A stretch of 64,000 nt of DNA from Guptibacillus spartinae (GTDB taxonomy: Bacteria; Bacillota; Bacilli; Bacillales; Guptibacillaceae). Position 1 is the stretch's first letter; each line of letters opens with the position of its first letter. This document shows positions 9,575 to 20,575 of this stretch, piece by piece. The DNA is taken from contig NZ_JAQQWU010000002.1 of NCBI RefSeq assembly GCF_028610625.1, positions 186,001 through 250,000 on the forward strand, read 5' to 3'. Both the position numbers and the translations under genes were made by a program. A model generated the notes under the pieces. The model searched no databases and was not told where the DNA came from. It saw only the letters and a program-made list of their open reading frames with translations.

Positions 9575-9610
9575 AATAAAACAAACGGCATCAGCACAAT
9601 CGCTGATGCC
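9575..9610 (-). terminator. Terminator of the acyl-CoA synthetase gene
   Basis: A perfect nine-base stem, GGCATCAGC / GCTGATGCC with a six-base loop, is followed on the minus strand by a T-rich stretch interrupted by G and A. Confidence 0.75.
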
Positions 9611-9625
9611 AGGCTTTGTTACTTA

Positions 9626-11278
9626 TTATTCTACTCCAGAATGTAAATTAGCCCATTTCACGACAGATTCACGTAGTTTATATTTCTGAATCTTTCCAGA
9701 CGCAGTCATTGGATAATCTTCTACAAAAAAGACATGAGAAGGAATTTTATATCTTGCAATTTTCCCTTCACAAAATTGCACAATATCTGCTGGTGTAATC
9801 GTTTGATGATCGTTCAATTGAATACATGCCACGACAATCTCACCATACTTCTCATCTGGAACGCCGATAACTTGCACATCTTGTACAGCAGGATGTGTGT
9901 ATAAAAATTCTTCAATCTCTCGAGGATATACGTTCTCTCCACCGCGAATAATCATATCTTTTAATCGCCCAGTAATTTGAACATACCCGTCTTCGTTCAT
10001 TTTAGCTAAATCCCCAGTATGTAGCCAGCCATCTGAGTCCAGCACTTGTTTGGTAGCATCGGGCATTTGATAATACCCCTTCATAACGTGATATCCTTTT
10101 GTGCATAACTCACCTACTTGATTGTTTTGCACCTCTTCAGTTGTTATAGGATCCACTATTTTTACTTGGACGCCAGGCAAAGCTTGCCCCACTGTATTCA
10201 CCCTAGCTTCAAGAGGGTCGTCAGTTCTTGTTTGGGTAATGACTGGAGATGCTTCCGTTTGACCATAAGCAATCGTAATTTCAGTCATATTCATTTTGTT
10301 CATTACTTTTTTCATGACTTCTATTGGACATGGACTGCCAGCCATAATTCCAGTGCGAAGAGAACTTAAATCGAACGAATGGAACTCGGGTAGATTTAGT
10401 TCAGAGATAAACATTGTAGGGACCCCATGAAGCGCTGTGCACTTTTCCTGCTCAACTGTCTTTAATACCAGTTTAGGTTCAAATTCGATGATAGGGACAA
10501 TCGTGGCACCTGCAGAGAAAGCTGCTAAAGTACCAAGAACGCAACCAAAACAATGGAAAAAAGGGACAGGAATACAGAGACGATCTGCTTCCGTAAGCTT
10601 CATGCACTGACCAATTTGATACCCGTTATTTAGAATATTGTAATGAGTGAGCATAACACCTTTCGGGAAACCCGTTGTGCCTGATGTATATTGCATATTA
10701 ATCACGTCGTCAGGATCTAGCTGACTACTTCTTTTCGCTAACTCCTCTTCGGTTATCGATGACCCACATTGAATAAATTCATCCCACGTCATCAAAGAAG
10801 GTGGAGGATTACTACCAATAAAAACAGCATTTTTTAGATGAGGAAGATCATGAATCGCACATTTCCCCTTGCTTATTTGATCACCGTCCTTCGTTAGGTT
10901 AAGAAAAGCTTTAGGATACGAAGTGCCTTTAAAACCATCTATCAAAAAAAGGTGTGTGGCATCCGATTGTTTAAGCACGTATTCAAGTTCAGTCGATTGA
11001 TAATTTGTATTAACGGTAACCAATACAGCACCTATTTTAGCTGTAGCAAATTGCAAAAGGAGCCATTCGGGGACATTTGTTGCCCAAACCGCAACATGCT
11101 CACCTTTCGCCACCCCTAAGTCCAGTAGCGATTTTGCAACTCGATTAACTTCCTGATTAAATTCATAGAAAGTATAGCGAAGGTTTTCTTTTGCATACAC
11201 GACAGCTTCTTTCGTGCCAAATTGAGCAACTTGTCTTTCAAGCATTGAACCAATTGTCTCATGAAGCAATCCTGTCAT
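9626..11278 (-). CDS. Long- or medium-chain acyl-CoA synthetase (AMP-forming)
   Basis: Activates fatty acids to acyl-CoA through an acyl-adenylate. The 550-residue protein shows the AMP-binding signature YTSGTTGFPKGVMLTH, the AYGQTEASP motif, HTGDLAKMNEDGY, and the C-terminal catalytic lysine region TASGKIQKYKLRE. The N-terminal domain and length fit the FadD3/YngI/LcfB-like group; chain-length preference cannot be read from the sequence. The start at 11278 is preferred because GAGAGGTG stands five bases before it; an in-frame ATG ten codons upstream has only a weak site. It follows the acyl-CoA dehydrogenase gene on the same strand by about 80 bases, so they probably form one beta-oxidation operon. 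Confidence 0.9.
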   Translation of the reverse strand: MTGLLHETIGSMLERQVAQFGTKEAVVYAKENLRYTFYEFNQEVNRVAKSLLDLGVAKGEHVAVWATNVPEWLLLQFATAKIGAVLVTVNTNYQSTELEYVLKQSDATHLFLIDGFKGTSYPKAFLNLTKDGDQISKGKCAIHDLPHLKNAVFIGSNPPPSLMTWDEFIQCGSSITEEELAKRSSQLDPDDVINMQYTSGTTGFPKGVMLTHYNILNNGYQIGQCMKLTEADRLCIPVPFFHCFGCVLGTLAAFSAGATIVPIIEFEPKLVLKTVEQEKCTALHGVPTMFISELNLPEFHSFDLSSLRTGIMAGSPCPIEVMKKVMNKMNMTEITIAYGQTEASPVITQTRTDDPLEARVNTVGQALPGVQVKIVDPITTEEVQNNQVGELCTKGYHVMKGYYQMPDATKQVLDSDGWLHTGDLAKMNEDGYVQITGRLKDMIIRGGENVYPREIEEFLYTHPAVQDVQVIGVPDEKYGEIVVACIQLNDHQTITPADIVQFCEGKIARYKIPSHVFFVEDYPMTASGKIQKYKLRESVVKWANLHSGVE

Positions 11279-11357
11279 ACCCGCACCTCTCTTCTCAATG
11301 TAAGTCATAATGGTCTCTTAAAGGACAAAAACCTTTCTAACCGAGCGCTCGTTCAGC

Positions 11358-12497
11358 TTAACAACCAATTTCCCGAGCAATAACCATGCGTTGTATCTCT
11401 GACGTTCCTTCTCCAATTTCAAGTAATTTCGCGTCTCTAAAATAGCGCTCTACGTGATAATCACGCATATATCCATTTCCCCCATGAATTTGCACAGCTT
11501 GATCACAAACTTCCATACATATCTCAGACGCATATAACTTACATATCGAAGCCTCTTTTGTGAATTTCTTGCCCTGGTCTTTTAACCAGGCAGCTTTATA
11601 TACCATCGTCCGTGCCAACTCTATTTTCATTGCCATATCTGCTAACTTAAACTGAATCGCCTGAAAACGTGAAATCGACCGACCAAATTGCTTCCGTTCA
11701 TTTGCATATTGCAAAGCCTTCTCATAAGCTGCCTGCGCAATTCCTACCCCCATTGCACCAATTCCGATCCGACCGCCGTCAAGCGTCATAAGGAATTGTC
11801 TAAAACCATCTCCACGCTTTCCAAGTAAGTTCTCTTCCGGCACTACGACATCTTCCATAACGAGTTCTGTCGTGTTAGAAGAATGCAATCCCATTTTCTC
11901 GTAGTTATCTATCACCTTAAAACCAGGTGCGGAAGTAGGTGCGATAATGGCACTTATTTCTTTATCACCGTCTTTTCGATTTGTTATTGCGGTTAAGGCA
12001 AGGTGATCGGCATAAGAAGCATTTGTAATGTAACATTTACTACCATTGATGGTCCATTCACCATCTTTAAGAGAAGCTTCTGTTTCCGTACCACCTGCAT
12101 CTGACCCTGCATTTGGCTCAGTTAAACCAAAAGCACCTAACGATTCGCCGGAACAAATTGGCGTAAGGTATTTCTGCTTCTGTTCTTCTGTTCCAAACAG
12201 ATGAAGTGGCGCACCACCAAGTGATACGTGTGCTGAATATGTAATTCCAGTTGAGCCACATGCTCGACTCAATTCCTCTACCACGATAGCAAAACTGATC
12301 GTATCTGCTCCCCCACCACCATATTCTTCTGGAAATGGAAGACCCATAATTCCTAGTTCGCCGAGCTGTTGGAAAATTTCTTTCGGAAACCTTTTTTCCT
12401 TATCTCTCTGTTCCGCACCTGGTGCAACCTTTTCATCTGCAAACTCTCGAATCATTTTTTGAATCATTTTTTGTTCTTTCGTTAAATCAAAATTCAT
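11358..12497 (-). CDS. Acyl-CoA dehydrogenase
   Basis: A FAD enzyme that makes the first double bond in fatty-acid (or short or branched acyl-CoA) oxidation. At 379 residues it has the full family layout: an N-terminal helical domain from [11 protein letters not shown], the middle beta domain with [15 protein letters not shown] and [11 protein letters not shown], and a C-terminal domain with YANERKQFG and the active-site region [12 protein letters not shown]. Short-chain dehydrogenases use the Glu before GTSE as base. AGGAGG precedes the ATG at 12497 by nine bases; the GTG two codons earlier is too close. A cre-like site lies just upstream. Confidence 0.92.
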   Translation of the reverse strand: MNFDLTKEQKMIQKMIREFADEKVAPGAEQRDKEKRFPKEIFQQLGELGIMGLPFPEEYGGGGADTISFAIVVEELSRACGSTGITYSAHVSLGGAPLHLFGTEEQKQKYLTPICSGESLGAFGLTEPNAGSDAGGTETEASLKDGEWTINGSKCYITNASYADHLALTAITNRKDGDKEISAIIAPTSAPGFKVIDNYEKMGLHSSNTTELVMEDVVVPEENLLGKRGDGFRQFLMTLDGGRIGIGAMGVGIAQAAYEKALQYANERKQFGRSISRFQAIQFKLADMAMKIELARTMVYKAAWLKDQGKKFTKEASICKLYASEICMEVCDQAVQIHGGNGYMRDYHVERYFRDAKLLEIGEGTSEIQRMVIAREIGC

Positions 12498-12791
12498 GAC
12501 CACTAACCTCCTGTAATAAAAATACTACCAATTTGAATGCGCTTACATTTCATTATCTCTTTTAAGTTCGATTTTTTCAACATTTTAGAAAATAAAAATA
12601 ATTATATCTACTATTTATTTAATACTCTCCTTGCTAATCCACTACTCTGATAGGAAAGTCGGTTTCTAAATTTAAAAGGTCCATTTGCAAAACGAAAGAA
12701 AAGTCAGTAAAATAAATGACAAGAAATGTATTCTTACATCGCAATGAGAATTCTTATTTCATTCAGCTCAATAGGAATGCGAAAAAAGGGT
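12498..12791. other. Intergenic region upstream of acyl-CoA dehydrogenase
   Basis: About 300 AT-rich bases between the start of the dehydrogenase gene and the sigA terminator. Apart from the cre-like site at 12534-12547 I see no convincing promoter, ORF or RNA structure. The dehydrogenase promoter must lie here. Confidence 0.6.
12534..12547. promoter_or_regulatory. Possible CcpA (cre) site upstream of acyl-CoA dehydrogenase
   Basis: TGAATGCGCTTACA matches the cre consensus TGWAANCGNTNWCA at all but one position. It lies 37 bases before the ATG. Repression of fatty-acid oxidation by CcpA is known in Bacillus, so the location makes sense. Confidence 0.4.
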
Positions 12792-12830
12792 AAAAAAAAA
12801 CTCTCCAACTGCATAAGTAGTCAGAGAGTC
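12792..12830 (-). terminator. Terminator of sigA
   Basis: On the minus strand the stem ACTCTCTGACT / AGTTGGAGAGT (with wobble pairs) is followed by nine T, just beyond the sigA stop. Confidence 0.85.
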
Positions 12831-12837
12831 ATTCACT

Positions 12838-13953
12838 TTATTCCAGAAAATCTTTTAACCGTTTGCTGCGACTTGGATGGCGAAGCTTGCGTAAAGCTTT
12901 CGCTTCGATCTGACGAATACGCTCACGCGTCACACCAAAGACACGTCCTACTTCTTCTAGTGTTCTTGTTCGTCCATCATCTAGTCCGAACCGAAGTCTC
13001 AATACGTTTTCTTCGCGATCAGTCAGCGTATCTAACACATCTTCAAGCTGCTCTTTCAGTAATTCATAAGCGGCAGCGTCAGATGGGGCAAGAGCATCCT
13101 GATCTTCAATAAAGTCGCCAAGGTGAGAATCATCTTCTTCACCAATCGGGGTTTCTAATGAAACTGGTTCTTGTGCAATTTTTAATATTTCACGGACTTT
13201 TTCCGGCGATAGATCCATTTCTTTACCAATCTCTTCAGGAGAAGGTTCACGGCCAAGATCCTGAAGAAGTTGACGTTGAACTCGAATTAATTTATTTATT
13301 GTTTCGACCATGTGAACCGGAATACGAATTGTTCTTGCCTGGTCCGCAATGGCACGAGTTATCGCTTGACGAATCCACCACGTTGCATAGGTACTAAATT
13401 TGTACCCTTTACGATAATCGAATTTTTCAACTGCTTTAATAAGTCCCATATTACCTTCTTGAATTAAGTCTAAGAAGAGCATGCCTCGACCAACGTATCT
13501 TTTCGCAATACTAACAACAAGTCGAAGATTTGCTTCAGCGAGACGACGCTTAGCCTCTTCGTCGCCTTCTTCGATACGTTGTGCTAGACTAATCTCTTCC
13601 TTTGCAGAAAGAAGGTCTACACGGCCAATCTCTTTAAGGTACATACGAACCGGATCATTTATTTTGACACCCGGAGGAACACTTAAGTCGTTCAAATCAA
13701 ATTCTTCTTCTTTATTAACTTCTTGAGGCGAAGGATTATCAGAAGTATCTTCGATAACTTCAACACCTTGTTCCTCTAGATATTCAAAGAATTCATCCAT
13801 TTGATCGGAATCCTGTTCAAATGGGGACAACCGTTCTACGATCGTAGAGTAAGTAATTAAGCTCGTCTTCTTACCAAGCTCTACTAACTGCTCTTTCACT
13901 TGATCGATGGTTAATTCACCTTCTGCCGGCTGGCGAGTTGGTTTTTCAGCCAT
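12838..13953 (-). CDS. sigA: RNA polymerase primary sigma factor SigA (RpoD)
   Basis: The vegetative sigma factor. The 371-residue protein has an N-terminal region 1.1, region 1.2 around [11 protein letters not shown], regions 2.1-2.4 ending in [22 protein letters not shown] and [14 protein letters not shown], region 3, and the region 4.2 helix-turn-helix [19 protein letters not shown] near the C-terminus. AAGGAGGGG stands before the ATG at 13953; an upstream in-frame start is inside a poor context. It is the last gene of the yqxD-dnaG-sigA macromolecular synthesis operon and is followed by its own terminator. Confidence 0.98.
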   Translation of the reverse strand: MAEKPTRQPAEGELTIDQVKEQLVELGKKTSLITYSTIVERLSPFEQDSDQMDEFFEYLEEQGVEVIEDTSDNPSPQEVNKEEEFDLNDLSVPPGVKINDPVRMYLKEIGRVDLLSAKEEISLAQRIEEGDEEAKRRLAEANLRLVVSIAKRYVGRGMLFLDLIQEGNMGLIKAVEKFDYRKGYKFSTYATWWIRQAITRAIADQARTIRIPVHMVETINKLIRVQRQLLQDLGREPSPEEIGKEMDLSPEKVREILKIAQEPVSLETPIGEEDDSHLGDFIEDQDALAPSDAAAYELLKEQLEDVLDTLTDREENVLRLRFGLDDGRTRTLEEVGRVFGVTRERIRQIEAKALRKLRHPSRSKRLKDFLE

Positions 13954-14001
13954 TCGATCCCCTCCTTCCATACATCTCAACAATAAAAATTAGTTGCATT
14001 C

Positions 14002-15822
14002 TTAAAATGAATTTTTTAAGTTCTTCTTCATTTCAAGAATTTCCATAGCGATCTTAGCTGCCTGGACAAAGTCTTGCTTCATTTCCGCTTCTTTTTTTTC
14101 TTTTTCTCTCTCTTCTATCTTTATCCATTCTGGATAATTTAACACCTGTCGAATATAATCATGAAGTTCTTTATCCGACACGTCATTATTTAAATCCATC
14201 ATGGCCAGTTCAGAAGCAATTTTGACAAGGTTAGGATCAGTCAGCTGCTCCATGAATTGACTCACGTCAGCTTCATGGCCGTTAGCATAAAAGCTATACA
14301 GATATGCAGCGATCGCACTATGCTCGTCAATATTAAACGAACCGCCAACCTCTTCCTGTACTTTTTCTGCCACTTCCAGATCGCGCATCATATAAGCAAG
14401 TAGTATCCGCTCTGCATTCTGGAAAGCAGGCAAGAGTTTTTTCTTAACATAGAAATTTTTCCTAGCATTATTATCCCTTTTAGGAGGAGCATTATCCTTA
14501 TTTTTCTTCCCCTCTTTAAAAAATTGGGAAACCTGCTGCTTTAAAGCATCGAGCGAAATTGAGAACTCATCCGATAGCTGCCGTAAATAGTGATCTCGTT
14601 CAACAGCATTAGGAAGACCGCTAATTTCTTTAAGTACTTCTTCGATATAACGGATTCGTTCTCCTTCATCCGATAGGTTTTTTCCTGATCGAAAAACCTC
14701 CATTTTGAAAGCCATTACTGTTGACGCTGCCCCTATTACATCCTTTTCAAACCGTTCTGCACCGTAAGTTCGGATATAGTCATCGGGATCTAGTCCTCCT
14801 GGCATTTTAGCGATTCTAACGTAACAACCCGCCTCCATTAATTCATCTGCGGCTCTAGTTGCAGCACTTATCCCAGCTTTATCTGAATCATAGCAAATCA
14901 CAACCGACTCAGTTTGTCTTCGCAACAGCTTTGCTTGATCTTTAGTTAATGCTGTTCCAAGACTTGCTACAACGTTTTGTACCCCATTTCCGTATGCTGT
15001 AATCACATCAACATAGCCTTCCAACAGGATAGCCTGGTCTTTTAAGCGAATGGCTGAGCGAGTCAAATGAAAACCATAGAGAAACTTTCCTTTTTGAAAA
15101 AGCTTTGTCTCTGGACTATTTAAATATTTCGGTTCGCCTTCTCCTATGATTCTTCCCCCAAAAGCAACGGGTCTTCCTTTTGGATCCCAGATTGGAAACA
15201 TAATGCGATTTCGAAAGCGATCGAAATATTTCCCATCAAATTCCCGTTTAGAGAGCAACCCTGCGTCAGCTACTTTTGAAAGAGGATACTTTCTTTTTTC
15301 CAAATAAGATGTGGCATAATCCCATGAGTCGGGTGCAAAGCCTAACTGGAATTTTTCAATCATCTCTTTTGAAAATCCTCGTTCATTAAGATAGGTCCGA
15401 GCTTGTTCGCCTTCAGGTGTCTTAACCATGCAGTGATTATATAGCTTCGCTAGAAAATCGTGGGCTTTATAAATAACCTCATTTTCAGAAGTAGCTTTTG
15501 CGCTGCTGTTCTGGTTCTCCTGTACTTCAGGCAAATCAATACCAGATTTTTGACCTAATGCTTGAACAGCCTCTATAAAATTATACCCTTCGATTTCCAT
15601 TAGGAATGAAAAAGCGTTACCGCCAGCACCACATCCAAAACAATGGTATATTTGTTTATCAGGCGCTACTGAAAAGGAAGGCGTACTTTCCCCGTGAAAA
15701 GGGCAAAGGCCAAAGAAGTTTCTTCCTTGTTTCTTCAGTTGGACATAATCACTAATGACATCAACGATATCTGTCGAACGGCGAATCGCTTCAATTTTTT
15801 CTTCTGGAATTCTGCCACTCAT
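14002..15822 (-). CDS. dnaG: DNA primase
   Basis: Synthesises RNA primers at the replication fork. The 606-residue protein has an N-terminal zinc ribbon (C40, H43, C61, C64), the TOPRIM catalytic domain with LLEGYVDVI and ICYDSDKAGISA near residues 260-320, and a C-terminal DnaB-binding helical region rich in Lys and Glu. GGTGATAAAAC precedes the ATG. It lies 48 bases before sigA and just after yqxD, the classical order of this operon in Bacillus. Confidence 0.97.
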   Translation of the reverse strand: MSGRIPEEKIEAIRRSTDIVDVISDYVQLKKQGRNFFGLCPFHGESTPSFSVAPDKQIYHCFGCGAGGNAFSFLMEIEGYNFIEAVQALGQKSGIDLPEVQENQNSSAKATSENEVIYKAHDFLAKLYNHCMVKTPEGEQARTYLNERGFSKEMIEKFQLGFAPDSWDYATSYLEKRKYPLSKVADAGLLSKREFDGKYFDRFRNRIMFPIWDPKGRPVAFGGRIIGEGEPKYLNSPETKLFQKGKFLYGFHLTRSAIRLKDQAILLEGYVDVITAYGNGVQNVVASLGTALTKDQAKLLRRQTESVVICYDSDKAGISAATRAADELMEAGCYVRIAKMPGGLDPDDYIRTYGAERFEKDVIGAASTVMAFKMEVFRSGKNLSDEGERIRYIEEVLKEISGLPNAVERDHYLRQLSDEFSISLDALKQQVSQFFKEGKKNKDNAPPKRDNNARKNFYVKKKLLPAFQNAERILLAYMMRDLEVAEKVQEEVGGSFNIDEHSAIAAYLYSFYANGHEADVSQFMEQLTDPNLVKIASELAMMDLNNDVSDKELHDYIRQVLNYPEWIKIEEREKEKKEAEMKQDFVQAAKIAMEILEMKKNLKNSF

Positions 15823-15841
15823 GTTTTATCACCAACAGATT

Positions 15842-16333
15842 CTATAGTTTCGACAAATAAAAATAATCTCCTTCATAATTCGACAATATTTTAATTAAGG
15901 CTTCTCGAAATTGAACTCGATCATCCCCAGTGAACTTGCGTGGACCCTTTGTATGCTTACCAGCTCTTCTACTTTTAGAAGCTAAATATCGCGTATGTAA
16001 AAGAGTCGAGATGTTCTCTTCTGTATACCGTTTCCCTCTTGGAGATAGAACAAAAACACCTTTTGGAAGGAGCAAACTTGCAAGACCATAATCCTGGGTT
16101 ATCGCAATATCCCCTTTTTTAGTATGGCGATGAATATAGAGATCTGCTTCTTCTTTTTCAGAGTCTACCATAACCCACTTCGCCTGACGGAACGTTGTGC
16201 TCATATGAGCATACGAAGCAACAAAAATCGTTTCAGCATCTGAAAGGGCTTTTTGAAAAGACATGATTTCTTCTTTAATCAATACAGGACATGCATCCGC
16301 ATCGACAAAAAGCGTCAGTTTCTTTTTCGTCAT
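15842..16333 (-). CDS. yqxD: YaiI/YqxD family protein (DUF188)
   Basis: A 163-residue member of the UPF0178/DUF188 family with a PIN-like fold. Acidic residues in FVDADACPV (near residue 10) and AITQDYGLASLLL (near 78), with a later SPRGKRYTEENI, are the conserved points. The activity is not established. The first gene of the dnaG-sigA operon, 19 bases before dnaG. The ribosome binding site upstream of the ATG is weak (GAGAAT); no better in-frame start is seen. Confidence 0.88.
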   Translation of the reverse strand: MTKKKLTLFVDADACPVLIKEEIMSFQKALSDAETIFVASYAHMSTTFRQAKWVMVDSEKEEADLYIHRHTKKGDIAITQDYGLASLLLPKGVFVLSPRGKRYTEENISTLLHTRYLASKSRRAGKHTKGPRKFTGDDRVQFREALIKILSNYEGDYFYLSKL

Positions 16334-16524
16334 AATTCTCTATTCTACATCTCCCTGAGTTATCCTTCTTTTGAAATTTATGTTTTAACTTTCAGAATTT
16401 TAGATTGAGCTATTTTAGATCGCTACTAAATTCTTCTAAAAGCCTTCTTTATTGATTATAGACAAATTTTATTGACAATATTTGATTATATACTAAAAAT
16501 ATTAAATTGACCAGATAAAAACGA

Positions 16525-16574
16525 TAAAAAAACGCCATCATCAAGATCATTTTTGTCTCAATGATGGGCATTTT
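16525..16574 (-). terminator. Terminator of ppsR
   Basis: An imperfect long inverted repeat (GCCCATCATTGAGAC / GATCTTGATGATGGC on the minus strand) is followed by seven T, 15 bases past the ppsR stop. Confidence 0.75.
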
Positions 16575-16588
16575 ATTATAACCTGTGA

Positions 16589-17413
16589 TTAAGATGTATG
16601 TTTCCCTTTATGCAAACTTAAAATTAAATTTGCTGTTTCTTCCACTGCCCGATTGGATACATCAATGACTTGGCAGTTCATTTTATTAATGATGGTATCA
16701 AAATATTCCAGCTCATCTTTAATTCTTGTCATGTTAGCATAGCTAGCTTCTGCATTTAAGCCTAGGGCAATAAGTCTTTCCTTACGAATGTTATTTAACT
16801 TTTCAGGACTAATCTTGAGTGCATAGCATTTGCCTTCTGCAACGGTAAACAATTCCTCTGGAGGATCCACTTCTGGAACTATTGGCACATTTGCCACCTT
16901 TAGTCTCTTATGGGCTAAATATTGAGATAATGGTGTCTTAGAAGTTCTAGAGACGCCTACCAGTACGATATCTGCGAGAGCAATTCCACGTGGGTCTCTT
17001 CCATCATCGTACTTAACTGCAAATTCAATCGCCTCTACTCGCCGAAAATAGTCTTCATCAAGTTTATGTACAAGCCCCGGTTCATTCCGTGGTTTTTTTC
17101 CTATAACAGCCTGCATGTGATCAATCATTGGACCAACTATATCGACCGCTTGAATGTTCTCTTTTGCTGCGACGTCAAGAAGAAATTCTCTTAATTCTGG
17201 AACTACCAGTGTAAAAGCGACAATGGCTTTTGTTTCTTTCGCAAGCGTCATCACTTCGTGAATGGTCGCCGTATCCTCAACATAAGGAACTCTTCTCACA
17301 TCAAAATCGGTTGGATCAAATTGACTCGCGGCTGCTTTAACAACTAATTCTGCTGTTTCACCAACCGAATCAGAAATAACATATACGATGGCACGGTTCG
17401 TTGAATTCGTCAT
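16589..17413 (-). CDS. ppsR: Pyruvate,phosphate dikinase / PEP synthase regulatory protein
   Basis: A DUF299 family bifunctional ADP-dependent kinase and Pi-dependent phosphorylase that switches PEP synthase or PPDK on and off. The 274-residue protein shows [12 protein letters not shown] at the N-terminus, an unusual P-loop in [12 protein letters not shown] near residue 155, and [11 protein letters not shown]. In B. subtilis the orthologue is YqfL, encoded next to ccpN and modulating gluconeogenic gene control; here it follows ccpN by 14 bases on the same strand, so the two are co-transcribed. AGGGGG precedes the ATG. Confidence 0.93.
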   Translation of the reverse strand: MTNSTNRAIVYVISDSVGETAELVVKAAASQFDPTDFDVRRVPYVEDTATIHEVMTLAKETKAIVAFTLVVPELREFLLDVAAKENIQAVDIVGPMIDHMQAVIGKKPRNEPGLVHKLDEDYFRRVEAIEFAVKYDDGRDPRGIALADIVLVGVSRTSKTPLSQYLAHKRLKVANVPIVPEVDPPEELFTVAEGKCYALKISPEKLNNIRKERLIALGLNAEASYANMTRIKDELEYFDTIINKMNCQVIDVSNRAVEETANLILSLHKGKHTS

Positions 17414-17427
17414 ATAAACCCCCTAAG

Positions 17428-18066
17428 CTAAATAATTTCATCTTTGGCAAGATCCACTAGCGCTCGTGTAACATTTGTTTTTGTTATTCTTCCAACAACC
17501 TCAATACCGTTTTCAACTTCTTTCACAATTGGCAATGCATCAATCTGTTTCTCAATTAACTGATTGGCTACTTCAATTAAGAGATCTTCTTTTTGGCAAA
17601 CAGTAATATTCGGCATTCTCGTCATAATGATGGTTACTGGAATACTTTCGAGATTTTGCTTACCCAGTGCAGCTCTTAAGAGATCTTTCCTAGATAAAAC
17701 ACCTACTAGATGTGCTAATTCATTTACTACAAACAATGTCCCAACATCTTCTAGAAACATTGAGCAGATGGCATCATACACACTTGCATTCTCTTGTACG
17801 ACTACTGGTATTGATTTATACTCATCAACTTTGATCTTTCTAATCTTCTCCGTTAGAAGTTGCGAACCCGTTTTACCTGTATAAAAATACCCGACTCTTG
17901 GCCTTGCGTCAAGGTAGCCTGCCATTGTTAAGATTGCAAGGTCTGGTCTAAGCGTTGCTCTCGTTAAACTGAGCTTTTCAGCAATATGTTCGCCAGTAAT
18001 CGGCCCTTCATTTTTTACGATCTGAAGGATTGTTTCCTGTCTATTATTTAATTGGATAAAAATCAC
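17428..18066 (-). CDS. ccpN: CcpN-type gluconeogenesis repressor (HTH plus two CBS domains)
   Basis: A CggR-independent repressor of gapB and pckA under glycolytic conditions in B. subtilis. The N-terminal winged helix (NNRQETILQIVKNEGPITGEHIAEKL to PRVGYFYTGK, interrupted here only for quoting; residues about 7-65) is followed by two CBS domains (about 80-200). The start is uncertain. The only strong binding site is AAAGGTGGTG, and the two candidate GTG codons (18069, 18066) lie inside it; the codon at the usual distance is ATC at 18057. I give 18066, which would match the length of the B. subtilis protein as I remember it. In B. subtilis glyS and glyQ follow; here they are absent. Confidence 0.88.
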   Translation of the reverse strand: MIFIQLNNRQETILQIVKNEGPITGEHIAEKLSLTRATLRPDLAILTMAGYLDARPRVGYFYTGKTGSQLLTEKIRKIKVDEYKSIPVVVQENASVYDAICSMFLEDVGTLFVVNELAHLVGVLSRKDLLRAALGKQNLESIPVTIIMTRMPNITVCQKEDLLIEVANQLIEKQIDALPIVKEVENGIEVVGRITKTNVTRALVDLAKDEII

Positions 18067-18203
18067 CACCTTTAATAAGGTTATACTTTATTTTCATTAT
18101 TATATACGATTATACCATTTTAACGAAAGTACCCCACATCATTTTATCTCATTGTAAATTGACTAGCTCACCAGACTAGAATGGCTAATCATTTTGCGTA
18201 AAT

Positions 18204-18233
18204 AAAAAACCTGCGGATTTAAACTCCACAGGC
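18204..18233 (-). terminator. Terminator of recO
   Basis: On the minus strand the stem CCTGTGGA / TCCGCAGG is followed by six T, just beyond the recO stop. Confidence 0.85.
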
Positions 18234-18236
18234 TAA

Positions 18237-18986
18237 TTATTCAAGATTGAACCGATCCAACTGATCCAAAAATCGTTTTGATTTTAAATAGAGTCCAGAA
18301 TAAGCATCGAAATAAAGGTTAAGAATTTGTCTAATTTCTTTTTTCGTTTCTTTTTTTAAAGAGATATTTCCCAACCTTCCAAGATCAATATGAGCAAATA
18401 AATGAAGAAGCTCTGCTGTTCGCTTCATGATTGGTATGTGGTAAGGGTCAATTGAAAGGCAACGATGACAAAGCAATCCACCTTCGTTAATTGAAAAATA
18501 AAATTTTCCTTCAGGAAGCCCACAGTTTGCACAACGATCTAGCTGAGGAGTAATTCCTGCAACGCGAAGCATTTTTAGTTCAAATATAAACAGAATCACT
18601 TCAGGGTCCTTCTCTTCATCCAATTCATGAAGAACTTGATACAACATTTCAAACAAATAGGGATTCGGATTTCTTTCTTCCGTTAATTTATCAACTAACT
18701 CTGCTGCATAAGCAGCATAAGAAGTGAGAAATAAATCGTTTCGAATGGAGCGAAATGAGTCAATTATTTCTCCCTGGTTTAATCCGCCTAATCCAGTTGT
18801 ATGCTGATAGAGATACTGGCCATATACAAAAAGTTGAGAAACAGCAGAAAGACGGCTTTTTGGTTTTTTTGCGCCTCGTGCCATGACGCCAACCTTACCC
18901 GTCTCTCTAGAATAAATCGTCAGTATTTTATTTGTTTCACCATAATCCACGGTTCGAATCACAATTCCTTCAACCTTCTTTAACAA
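18237..18986 (-). CDS. recO: DNA repair protein RecO
   Basis: Loads RecA on SSB-coated DNA with RecR in recombinational repair. The 249-residue protein has an N-terminal OB fold starting LKKVEGIVIRTVDYGETNK, then a helical domain with a zinc-binding set CANCGL and LLCHRCL (about residues 150-175). It starts with TTG at 18986, preceded by GGTGA. It is the distal gene of the era-yqzL-recO cluster and has its own terminator. Confidence 0.95.
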   Translation of the reverse strand: MLKKVEGIVIRTVDYGETNKILTIYSRETGKVGVMARGAKKPKSRLSAVSQLFVYGQYLYQHTTGLGGLNQGEIIDSFRSIRNDLFLTSYAAYAAELVDKLTEERNPNPYLFEMLYQVLHELDEEKDPEVILFIFELKMLRVAGITPQLDRCANCGLPEGKFYFSINEGGLLCHRCLSIDPYHIPIMKRTAELLHLFAHIDLGRLGNISLKKETKKEIRQILNLYFDAYSGLYLKSKRFLDQLDRFNLE

Positions 18987-19025
18987 GAACTTTCACCAAC
19001 CGTTTCCTGTTACAATTCCAAAAGG

Positions 19026-19163
19026 TCAAGTGAGGCGAGTTACTTCCTCTACATCGGCGAGAGAATCATTTTCTTCATCATTCGGTGTTTCTATTTCCTT
19101 CAAAAGAAGATAAGTATCAATGTTTCCTGTTTCACAAAATATTTTCCAGGTAAACTCTAACAC
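19026..19163 (-). CDS. yqzL: YqzL small protein
   Basis: A 45-residue acidic protein read directly from the sequence between era and recO. It starts LEFTWKIFCETGNIDTYLLL and ends in a Glu/Asp-rich tail, matching the YqzL family pattern (LDFTWKLFSQTGNIDTYLL-like) that sits between era and recO in Bacillus. The start is GTG at 19163, with AAAGGTGGGATC before it; the stop is TGA at 19026-19028. No function is known. It is in the era operon by position. Confidence 0.85.
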   Translation of the reverse strand: MLEFTWKIFCETGNIDTYLLLKEIETPNDEENDSLADVEEVTRLT

Positions 19164-19263
19164 TTTAGATCCCACCTTTCATTTTGTAAAAAGTTTATCT
19201 CTTACCTCTAGCTTGACCTTACATAAGTCGGTTTATGTGATGGAATTTTTAACAAAATTTCAC

Positions 19264-20575
<1,312 letters not shown>

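Noticed and set aside
18067-18236. A glycine T-box or remnant of glyQS in the gap before ccpN
   Set aside because: The 170 bases contain only the recO terminator and AT-rich DNA, with no T-box sequence or synthetase-like codons.
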